From Trichoplax adhaerens (lineage: Eukaryota; Placozoa; Uniplacotomia; Trichoplacea; Trichoplacidae), in contig NW_002060946.1 of the NCBI RefSeq assembly GCF_000150275.1, positions 5,121,035 to 5,185,034 of the forward strand: 64,000 bases of DNA, given 5' to 3'. Positions within the stretch are counted from its first letter, which is position 1. The number at the start of each line of letters is the position of its first letter. The notes beneath the pieces are model-generated. The model was not told the origin of the DNA. It ran no database searches and saw nothing but the letters and a program-made list of their open reading frames with translations. A program made the position numbers and the translations under genes. Below are positions 37,707 to 48,145 of this stretch, one piece after another.

Positions 37707-39426
37707 TATATTTAATCTACCTAACTAGAAAGTCCACAATGGCCTAGACCAAGATTTTAAATATAATACCTGTGCTTAAAGTTTGAGTTAACTTTACGTA
37801 ATAACAATCTAAACAAGATAGAATCAGGGCGAGTAAGAAATCTTTACTTATTCTGTCATCATTTCAAAAATTCAATCATAGTATTTAACTATAAACTAAG
37901 TACTTCGTGCTCATATATATAGTACATTATATCGCGAGTATCCAATAAAATAGTTTACCGAAGTAATATTTAGATTAGTCGTCATGTGTACGTGCATACG
38001 CATATATCTTGAAGCAAAATTGGCTTCCATTATCAATATTATCGTAAATAATACAGTTTGAGAGGAAATGATAGTAAGCCATCAATAATATATTTTTATT
38101 CCTTCATTATAGAAAAGAAAAGTATAAATCAATCAAACCGTTAACCCCATCCACTTCGAGTAGCCAAGCCAGCCCTTGCTTTTTTATCATTGTGAAGTGT
38201 TTAAACAAATTATCTATGTAATTTTGGATTGGTTATGAAATTATTGATAAAACTGATTGGCGACATGAGCAAAGATGTTCATTAGTCATAGTTTGTATCC
38301 TTATTACTATCAGTGATTGTAATTTTTAGTACAACGGCATAGAATGAATAACAAAGCGAGCAAATATATTCAATATCATATTCTAATAGATTAAATATTA
38401 TTTCTGTTTATCCTGCACTAACGTTTGCGTTAAAACTATTAATTCAGAGCTTCTCTAACGCTTTGATGGCATAGAGCAATTTCATTAAAGCTAATATATT
38501 GTCAGTATACGCCCAGATATAAAATTCAAATTCAAACGTTTGAATTGAAATGAAAGTATATCATTTGTACTGTATTATATCTAAACTATTTTTGATTTTT
38601 TTCAATTTTTTAACTATTTATTCCGCAGTAATTTTATAATCGAGTGTTGATGCACTTTAGCTGGTCGAAATATTTATAAATTGTTGTATTTATATCTAGC
38701 TCAAAGTGCTCATTTCAAAGATTACTTACGGCTTTAAAACTATATTTAAATGGCCAGACTAAATGTACGCAATCGCTAAACCAAATATAAATTATTTATT
38801 TTACAAATGAATAAAAGAGCTTGACATATTGAATAAAAATTGTTGCTATTTCAATGTTATGGTCAGAACAATCGCAAAAGATCAGGTTGACATTAATTCG
38901 GTATTGTGATTGCCTTTAGTAATTCGTTGCGAAAAAGCAGTACAATGCCGAAGCTATAATGCAAGCACATTAGTTTGAAGTAGATTCAAGTTATATCGAT
39001 GCTACAATTACAGCATGTTTAGCATCAAAGGCAGAAAAATCATGTCCCTTTCATTTTTTGAACATAGAATAAAGAGTTGAGCCAAGAAGTGTATGGCTGG
39101 CATGGTCATTACATGATACAGATTATGCTAACGATGCTATGAATTAAAATAATGTCAGAAATACAATATCAAGAAAGTCAGTAAAGTTGCACATGTTATA
39201 AGCATTTTTAAGCAAATGACTTATTCCTAGCTAACAATTATTCGGTACATCATCCAACTAAAGATTTTATGGATACTTTGTGACTCACTGACTTTAAGTC
39301 CAGTCCAGGACTAGACTGTGCTGAAATCTATTATTGTGAGTTACGATAATTAATTATAATTACTATTTCAAGTAAGTATTAATTTGGTAATATTTTATCT
39401 CTGTTAGGTTGCCTATACAATTCAGG
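37707..39426. other. Convergent 3' intergenic region, KIAA0513 / TMEM143
   Basis: 1.7 kb of AT-rich DNA lies between two convergent stops. A candidate AATAAA polyadenylation signal for the plus-strand gene lies at 37944-37949. An 18-bp perfect palindrome (AATTCAAACGTTTGAATT) is at 38529-38546. No gene was seen. Confidence 0.55.
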
Positions 39427-41275
39427 CTAATTTAGTTTCATTTGCTTCTTAAATAAGTCATCAGTTTTAATATCAAATGAAATTGTACCAGCTGATAATG
39501 ACTGTAATTGTATGATTGCTTGGTCGACAGAAATAGCATAGATAAAATCTCCATCTTGACGAATAAGTCCAAGTTGCATTAATCGTTGTATAGCATCGGC
39601 TGCATTGAACTGAAGATTAATATCAAATTGGGCTTTAATCCAATCCGATACTTGGCTCTCTACTAAGTCGACAGTCGTCCTACCTATCGGTCTGGCAATA
39701 CTAGATGAATTGACATTGGTTGCATTTGACAATAAAATCACATAAACTAAGATCGCTTCTTTAACAATTTCATCATTAGCTCGATCCGTTAACAAGGCTA
39801 ATACGCCACGATTATTAGCAATATTTTTATAATATAGAAGAGAGGACCAATTGACCAAATAAGCGTTGCGTTTGTTAGTGTATGCATTGTATCCGTTTAA
39901 AGCCATTACAGCAGCTACTCCAGCTGCAACCCAAACTGTGTTCACGATAGGATACTGAGCTAGCGCTGAGACAGATTTTGCAAGTAGGCTTATACCGCTA
40001 ACACCTACTGATGCCATAATAAATCTTCGAGTATTTTTACCCATTTTAATCTTAAAATCTGGTATTAATGCTTGCAGGTTATCTTTAGGAATGTCCTTGA
40101 AAACTTTTAATGTTAGCTTTTTATCGGATTTGGAACGTAAAATTGCAACCACACGGCGATATTGTTCCGGTGGCATAACATTCCTGATCTTATAATACAT
40201 AATATCCATCATTCGAGAGTACAACGAGCGGTGAACATCGTGTATCCTTTCTCGTCCTCTCGCCCATAAGTCCAAGACCTCATATTTGGATGCGTCAGCA
40301 ACAACCGATATGCTACTGCTTTTATGTTCTTGTAAAGATTTCTCTACGACAGCAGAAGGTATCTTGTAAAAGTTGGCCTTTTCTAATAAATGGGAGACAT
40401 GCCTTATTAGCCAAAATTCATTATCGAGTATTTCATTACGAGATAAACGACGAATGGCTTTGGTATCTTTGTCAGGATCAATACCGTCATATAAATCCTA
40501 AAAAAGCAATTCACATCAATAAGTAACATCTTTGATTGATTTTTGTCCCTAAAGTTTTTAATGATTACTACTGGTGCTATCAGCGTCATCAAGAACATTT
40601 GAAAGTTATGTTGTTAAAGAAGTCATTGAAACTCTTTGATATTTATATTCTGCTATACAATTACTTTCGATCTATAACAAATATTGTATGTACAATCGTA
40701 GATTCGTTATTCATTTTATACAAGTATATGATAGAATGATTTAGACTATTAAAATTAGGCCTGCCAATTTAATGATAGCTAGTAGTAAAGCTATGTTGTG
40801 CTATCTAGGTTCCGCTTCAAGCGTGAACGCTTAGCAGTTTCGACATGCTTGTCCATTTACACGTGTAGATTACCTTGAGCTCCTCTAGGATACGATTGGA
40901 TTGTTTGGTTATTGCATCTTCTAGCGTTAATGCCAGCTGGTCAAAATTTGCCTTTTCTTCTGAGGACAACAACTGGGGATTTTGATAAATATATCGGACA
41001 AGTGCACGTCTTGTGACAGGAATAAAGCGCTCAACATCGTACGAAGCAACGACGGATTGATCGATTGCATCATCCTTTGCTGCAACCTGTGTGGTTTGAG
41101 GACGATGCAAGCTAACGTTTAATTCTGTTTTATCGATCGGTTCATCCACTTTATCCTTAGCATGCTTTCTTACAGCTGACGATAGCGTTCTGACATTATA
41201 AACTGGCTTAATACCAGAGCTATTCCTCAACTGACGCAGTGAGCGAAATAAAGTAAGGCGAGCGCAGTTGGCCAT
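39427..41275 (-). CDS. TMEM143: TMEM143 homologue (DUF3754 mitochondrial membrane protein), 2 exons, about 490 aa
   Basis: Exon 1 is 41275-40874 (134 codons, donor AAG|GTAATC). Exon 2 is 40497-39427 (acceptor TTTTAG|GATTTA), ending in a TAG stop. The total is about 490 residues against about 460 in vertebrates. The N-terminus (MANCARLTLFRSLRQLR) is basic, hydroxylated and free of acids, as expected for a mitochondrial presequence. The family block DVERFIPVTRRALVRYI follows at about residues 77-93. Two hydrophobic segments, near residues 293-312 and 317-336, match the paired membrane spans of the family. Its molecular role is unknown; the mammalian protein is reported mitochondrial. The gene is divergent from the DYNLRB gene at 42845 across 1.6 kb of GTAC-rich repeats and convergent with KIAA0513. 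The family assignment rests on remembered motifs and the two-span layout. Confidence 0.87.
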
Positions 41276-41430
41276 TATTTCATCCTATCTTGGGGCAAGA
41301 CCAGGGTGCGAAAGAATACACAGTACTGTATCGTTGTTGGCAATTGATCAATTAAGCTGATAGCAACACTTTGGGGTAGCTACTATATAACTACTCTATC
41401 GATAAATTATGGATTATTCCAATCCAAAGC
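41276..41430. promoter_or_regulatory. TMEM143-proximal part of the divergent promoter region
   Basis: This is unique sequence between the TMEM143 start and the tandem repeat. No TATA-like element is obvious. The divergent arrangement is the only evidence for promoter activity. Confidence 0.35.
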
Positions 41431-42585
41431 TCCAAATCGTGATCCAAAGCGGCTACTTTTTTGCAAGGAAATGAGCCGAGAGGTGTATGATTCTAGTGTA
41501 GGATTGCGTGTACTCCAATACAGTATTGGAGATGAAGATTGCGTACCATCGTCTCTCTGTCTGTACTATAACTCGTTACCAACTACAGTATCATGGACTA
41601 CGGTACACAGCACTGTAGTCCAAGAGTTGGTATTGTACAGACGCGCAGACGTACAGACTCTAATTCGTCTTGGAAGTCAGAGCTGCAGTACAGTACAGTA
41701 CAGTAGTGTAGAGTACAGTACTATACACTGTATCGGGTACAGTACACTACAGTGTGCAGTCATACAGTACAGTATATTGTACGGCCATGGACTCCAAATC
41801 GTGATCCAAAGCGGCTACTTTCTTGCACGCAAATGAGCCGAGAGCTGTATAATTCTAGTGCAGGATTGCGTAAACTCCAATACAAGTATTGGAGATGAAG
41901 ATTGCGTACCGTCGTCTCTCTGTCTGTACTGTAAGTTCTGTAACTCGTTACCAACTACAGTATCACGGACTACAGTACACAGCACTGTAGTGCAGGAGTT
42001 GGTATTGTACAGACGTGCAGACGTACAGACTCTAATTCGTCTTGGAAGTTGAAAGTCAGCGCTGCAATACAGTACAGTACAGTACAGTACTGTACAGTAG
42101 TGTACTATACTGTACAGTACTATATATTGTATCGGGTACAGTAAAACGTGCAGTCATGTACTGTACTGTACTGTACTGTACGGCCATGGACTCCAAATCG
42201 TGATCCAACGCGGCTCCTTTTTTGCACGCAAATGAGCCGAGTGCTGTATGATTCTACTACAGGATTGCGTATGCTCCAATATGGGAGATGAGAAGCCAGT
42301 GACCGAGATTTCGTACCATCGTCTCTCTGTCCGTACTGTAACTCGTTACCAACTACAGTATCATAGACTACAGTACAGCACTGTAGTACAGGAGTTGGTA
42401 TTGTGCAGACGTACAGACGTACAGTACAGTATACTGTAGACACTGATTCGTCTTGGAAGTCAGAGCTGCAATACAGTACTATACTGTACACTGTACCGGG
42501 TACGGGTACTGTACTGTACGTACTGTACAGTACTGTGTGCAGTCATGCACTGTACGGCCATGGACTACAATACAGTATATTGCAA
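41431..42585. repeat. Three-copy tandem repeat (about 360-400 bp) rich in TACAGTAC/GTACTGTA
   Basis: Copies begin with TCCAAATCGTGATCCAA at 41431, 41793 and 42192. Each runs through GATTGCGTACC, CGTCTCTCTGTC, AACTCGTTACCAACTACAG and ATTCGTCTTGGAAGT into a GTAC-palindrome tract, then GCAGTCAT and GGCCATGGACT. A fourth copy begins at about 42556 and stops after 30 bp. In copy 2 the arms (TACAG)n at 42068-42090 and (TACTG)n at 42158-42180 are perfect 23-bp inverted repeats around a 67-nt loop. Frames here on both strands are repeat by-products. The array fills the divergent interval between TMEM143 and DYNLRB. Confidence 0.92.
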
Positions 42586-42844
42586 GATGTTACTGCGCGC
42601 GCGTACACCGACAAAATGGTAGTCCTATAAAATAGAGAACAGTACGAACTGACAGGCCTGTAAAAACAGACAGTACGTTGTCTGTCTCTCCGACAACAAG
42701 AAGTACGCGTACCCATGCGCGGACGCGTACTCAGTACTCAGTCATGCCCTATACAAAATCCATGCAAAGTCCAAAGTGGATGAAATCGGACGTTGGCAGT
42801 CATTTCTCTTCCAGTGCACTTAGCAACCATATCAACATCACAAA

Positions 42845-44254
42845 ATGGTGAGTCCAATTAGGCAAAAAATAACCAGTAGTGCATGCTAGGATAAGTTGAA
42901 ACTGTCTTCTATGTTGATTTGAACAATTTAATAATTTTGAAAAAGTCCAATGAAAGTGTTGAATTGCATTAATTACAGTCAGAAATTGAAGAAACCATTA
43001 AACGTATACAATCACATAAAGGAGTGGTGGGTATCGTCATCATCAACCATGACGGTGAGTTCGCTAAGCTACACGAATTACCTATTGGCATGGAGAAAGA
43101 GTAAACTTGTATGACTACAATTTAAAATCAATCGATTTATCAACCGTAGATGATACTCTTGTGATTGCTTTCTTGATAGGATCTTGTAGACATTTTAAAA
43201 ATGTGAATAGAGTGTTCTACTATTGGTCGATAGTATTTTGACTCTCTAGATTAGACTTGCTAGTACTGGCTAGATGGAATACATCGTCTTCGTTTAGACG
43301 AGATACTACGTAATTTCTCTCCAATCACTTTACATTTAAAGCGACAGTAGTAGGATGAAGTGAACTGTCTTAGTGTAGGATAATCTAGTGGAACGTGTCT
43401 TTTTAATGTGACTTTTTTAAGTCTACAGTATGAATGCGATTACCCTAGAAATATCCGATCAAGTTCTCACAGACATTACAAGTACAGTATTGTGTAGATT
43501 TATATACGCAGTAAGTTGGACACCTTTTAGATAGTATATATTATACTCGTTATAGACTAACCCAATAATCCGTCTACTGCATCATATCGATTGACGGTAT
43601 GCAGAGAAAATGTTCGGGCCCCCTTGCATGAGTATGTATGAACGAGAGTGTTAATCAAGTAATAAACACCAGAGTTGCAGATACACCTGTAAAAGGCAAC
43701 TGATCACGAAGAATCGAAGCGTAAACTTAACAAGTCGCATCTATTTTATCCACTCTCTTGTACTGTACTAATGCTGTCAATGATCATTCTTTATCCCGTA
43801 GGAATCCCTATCAGAACAACCTTAGACAATGCTTTGACCGTCCAATATGCTGGATTGATTCACAGTTTTTGCTCTAAAGCTCGCGGAACTATTCGTGAAA
43901 TTGACCCACAGGTAGTCACTCACTTTGTTATTCCTCATACTAAAATATGATTCAACTGCGTATAATTATGAAGTTGAGATACTAAACTATCTTCATCTCT
44001 AATCAATGATAGAATGATTTAACATTTTTAAGAATTCGATCAAAGAAACATGAAATTATGATTGCTCCTGGTAAGAGAAATCTACTTTAGATTGTTGCCG
44101 TATGTGTTCTGTATTTTACACTTTATGTCTACATAGTACGACTGCAGTCTGCAGCTGCAAGCAGAATATATACAATTCTTTTCTAACAGTTTCACATTTT
44201 GACTTTTTAGATAAGGAATACCTGCTCCTAGTTATCCAAGATCCTAGCAGTTAA
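42845..44254 (+). CDS. DYNLRB1: Dynein light chain roadblock-type, copy A, 5 exons, 96 aa
   Basis: This is a non-catalytic light chain that binds the dynein intermediate chain. It serves cytoplasmic dynein and, in animals, the ciliary IFT dynein-2. The exons are 42845-42847 (the ATG alone, donor GTGAGT), 42979-43054, 43802-43911, 44013-44070 and 44211-44254, totalling 291 bp in phase. The length of 96 residues equals the human protein. The roadblock/LC7 fold signatures are present: [44 protein letters not shown] and [12 protein letters not shown]. It differs from copy B mainly in the helix after GIPIRTT ([20 protein letters not shown]). The gene is divergent from TMEM143. The first exon contributes only the start codon, and the same arrangement is inferred for copy B. 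Assignment to DYNLRB1 rather than DYNLRB2 is arbitrary. Confidence 0.94.
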
Positions 44255-45879
44255 AATGGGAAAAATAGGTTTTTATAATGTACAAATGATTTTATGCTGT
44301 AAATTTCCTAACACTACGCTACCGTTTCGATAGTATTGCAATCGAGGTGCGATATAGTCATGGGTAAATTGTAATGTAATGAAAATTATTCTTTTAACAT
44401 CTTAATATTGTTCGTGTAAGAGTAAATGTCTTGTTTGTCAGTATGTTTGTCGAAAATTTTGGTGTAACTTACAATAATTTATTCATAGCCAATCATCTGT
44501 AATAGACTGTAGCAGTAGATAATGTTATAGTTGGAATGAAGCTATCTTACATAACTTTGTGATCTTAAAAGTTGCGCAAATAAAAATTTCCGAGTATTAT
44601 AAAGTAATGGTTTACAGGTACAATTTTTAATCTTGTGGATGGTATCAAGACGCTCGTAACGTTAAGCACTGAGATTCCTACATAAGCATTAACAGCAAGT
44701 TGACCGACACCTGAAACGAAAATGTAGCTAGTTCTAGCTATATAAAAATGACCATAATATGTACCCAAACATGAGCTTTACAGCGCTAGTAGGTCAAGCT
44801 ATTTAGAGTATTCGCTGATGATAGCGCCTTTACAAATTTTAATAAATAAATTACTTGCATATCGCTAATCCAATAAGGCACTACTAGCTATGTTAAACAT
44901 TGACGATATATCACTATCCCCTGCTTATCGTTAATCCAAGCTTAATTGAGCTATTTTGTTCATCCCAAAATGCTATACAGGTCAATACAGTTAGTTAGCA
45001 GTTAATGTAGAAATATACACTAGCTGCTGAGTGAACTGCAACCTCCCAGTTTATCGCCTTAAGGAGTTGTAGATTAGTAATCCATTCCTAGTGCTTTAAA
45101 CGCAAGTGCAACGCTATTGTACAATAATGCTTAGACGTAGCTCCGATATATTTGCTCATCTATTACTAGAGCCCGTATCCAGTACCTAAAATGCCATACC
45201 AAGTCTGTATACTCGACAGTATATTAGGTGCTACAATTATAAAGAGCTATCGTGGTTAATCTAGTATACTACCCAGGCAAAATTCTAAAGTCACAACACG
45301 TGATCAAGCTGCGTTGCCAAGATTCCATAGCAACGCTTTTATCCATGACTCTTAAAATCATTTTCTGTACTGTATACTAAATAACATGGCAACCATACGG
45401 ACACTGACGTTGAATTTATTAATTATATTGTGTTTGTATCTTCCCATTCCAAATAACCCTTTAGTGTTGGTAAATTATTTCGTTGTCTATAGTTTGATAT
45501 TAAATCAAACATGCTATCGTGCACAGCATTTATACTCATTCTTGCCTACTGAATGAGTAGCAAATCTTACTGAGATGATTTTAGTATCTAATCGATGCTA
45601 ACAGTCGACGGATGGTAGTTATATACGTGTATGCATGAATACATAGTTTGATTATTGGCTAGCGGCGCTATAGTTTCTTAAACATTAAGGTTGGCCAAGT
45701 AGTAATCTGATACTTCAGTATAATACTAAATAAGGAACGACCATCAACATTCCTGACCTGCTACAGACTTATTAAAGTATAGCTGCGTATAATACCGTTC
45801 GAAGTTGAAAAGACGACAAATTGACCTTGTTAATTTAAAAACATCGACTTTAATATCTTCAATATACTGTATAAAAGAT
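44255..45879. other. Spacer between the two roadblock genes
   Basis: This 1.6-kb stretch must hold the end of copy A and the promoter and 5' UTR of copy B. No coding exon, repeat array or remnant of a third copy was seen. The short minus-strand frame at 44565-44768 has no family features. Confidence 0.5.
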
Positions 45880-46919
45880 ATGGTAAGATTGATCTAGCTA
45901 TTTAAACGTAATTATTTTATGCTTTTAATCAACGAAATCTTGTCGTGATTGCCAAAAATATTTTACTTACAATCATCGCTTGGGTTACCCGTAGAAATTA
46001 TTTCAACCTGCACTAGAAAGAGGATTAGTACGAGCTTAAAGTTATACGAATGTTAATGAAATGAGGATGTTATAAATTTATTGCAACCATTTTATCATTT
46101 TTACTGCTCGATCGTTTACAATTTAACTTAAAGCATTACGTTTGTATAACCATCTGAAATGCAAAAGATGATACGAAAAGTTGTAATTATCGTAAAATAT
46201 TAAGAAATTCTCGCATACTCTTAGGGTGACGTAGAAGAAACTTTGAAACGTATCCAAAGTCATAAAGGCGTGATTGGGATCATTGTTGTTAATAATGAAG
46301 GTACGCATATCCTACTATGGTGGCTTTGACAATTAATCATAGCCAATGGATACATAAACTTATCCTACAGAATAGCGTTACCCTAGCCTTACTAAAAGAC
46401 TTAAAATTGTAGCTGAAAATGTACTTATCGTCCTTTTCGTAGGTATTCCAATCAGAACTACAATGGATAATTCTACAACAACGCAGTATTCAAGCCTTCT
46501 CCATCAGCTTGCCGCTATGGCTAGAGGAGTTGTCCGCGATGTCGATCCACAGGTGCCATAACATCCTATTATAGCTAATTTTGATATTGCCTCGAGTTTA
46601 CATAAATTCTTTCTTCAACTAAAGAACAGTTTTTGATGCTATGCTTAAACCGATTATAAAACACTTTACGAATAAAATTAAAGGTATGCTAAATTCTAAA
46701 TTGATTTCTATCACTAGAACGATTTGACCTTTCTAAGAATTCGATCTAAAAAACACGAAATCATGGTAGCACCTGGTACATTTCTATACTATAAAATAAC
46801 TCTAAGAACTTGACATCTTTTCATCTTACCCGATCTAAAAGTTGCTATTATCTATCTTATTTTCGAATACTTTAGACAAGGAACATGTCTTGATTGTTAT
46901 TCAAAATCCAAATGAATAA
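45880..46919 (+). CDS. DYNLRB1: Dynein light chain roadblock-type, copy B, 5 exons, 96 aa
   Basis: The coding exons 46225-46300, 46443-46552, 46718-46775 and 46876-46919 have exactly the same lengths (76, 110, 58, 44) and phases as copy A, showing a direct duplication. The first coding exon must end in ATG. The best candidate is the ATG at 45880-45882 followed by the donor GTAAGA; this start is inferred by analogy, not proven. The protein reads [73 protein letters not shown]. It is closer to vertebrate DYNLRB than copy A is, notably in the TMDNxTTTQYxSL stretch. It would bind dynein intermediate chains. It is convergent with the anillin gene. A candidate AATAAA lies about 350 bp past the stop. 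Confidence 0.9.
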
Positions 46920-48145
46920 CCCATTTTAAACCGATACTCTATACGACGAAGTATTCAATATGATCAAGCTCACAGCTAACAACATTATATTAAATATATA
47001 TAATTTTCTATAGTAAAATTGGTATACTTCGACAATTCATGCTTACACTTTCTGTATCGTTCTTCTCCAATAATAATTTTTATTCCTTTATTAAAATTAT
47101 AATCAACACAAATCATGTTCATTTAAGAAATTACCTAAAATTGTATAGTGAATTCTATCATTACATCATTTCCCTTCTACAAATACAAAACTGGCCATAT
47201 GCTGGATACTTTCTAATTTGGTTTGCTGGCTAGCTTCAAAAGTATATTAATTAATTAATTAATGTACAAGTAAATAAAATATAAGTCTATACTCTTTTGT
47301 GTGACTGTGCCTGATCTGTAGTAATGAGCTCTTCCTGTAATCTGGAATTAGTTTATTCGAACAGCATGCATACGATAGTACAGTATACTTACTACTGCAT
47401 ACTTTACGGCTCTCTTGTGCTTGTATGCAGCGAAGAGACAGTTAGCTGTCAGTTTACTGTACATTTATTACTTTAGCAAAATTATACTCATATACACAAA
47501 CAAAACCATTATAGATGTGACTTATAGTCCCAGCTAAATATTTCGTGTATATTGATTGCTTTCCGCAAAGGCGTACTTAGCAAATGATGAAACAAGTGAC
47601 ATTGTAAAATCTATGTTAAGTAGCTCACTGGTAGCAATGCAATGTATGTTTGTTGCATTGTCATGACTAACCATTTATAAATCTATACTTTTACTAAGAC
47701 AATTTATTAGCATATTGACGGTATTTACTTCACTAATCAACCGTGGTTAATAACATACAAGTAGTTGCTATAAATCTCGTATTTGCATAGACAAAGTGAA
47801 TAAATGTAATTTAACATAATCAGTTGAGCTAGTAAGATTTTGTATAATTAATTAATCAATTCACTTAATACTTAATAAATCCAAATTATATACGACTATA
47901 TATGTGTATGCAATTGTATAAAAACCCTTTTACATTTTCATTTTGTACCGTTTACAAATTAAGAGTGAAACAATAATTGATAAAAAGATTGAGCAACATC
48001 AAGACATAAAACCAAAGTATAGTACATCTATTAAATCAGTGCTTACAGATCATTTAAACAAGTCTATTGATTAGATAATACAATCATATAACTGTAGCTT
48101 ACATTATCAAATACAGTTGTTTATCGAACAATAACAGCTGTAGAT
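46920..48145. other. Convergent 3' intergenic region, DYNLRB copy B / anillin
   Basis: 1.2 kb of AT-rich DNA holds both 3' ends. TTAATTAATTAATTAA simple sequence lies near 47249-47265. No gene was recognised; the plus-strand frame at 47039-47233 is low-complexity. Confidence 0.5.

Noticed and set aside
41471-42635. Several frames of 60-123 codons on both strands
   Set aside because: All lie in the three-copy GTAC-rich repeat, repeat with its period, and are rich in Tyr/Ser/Cys/Thr from TACAGTAC words. Not coding.
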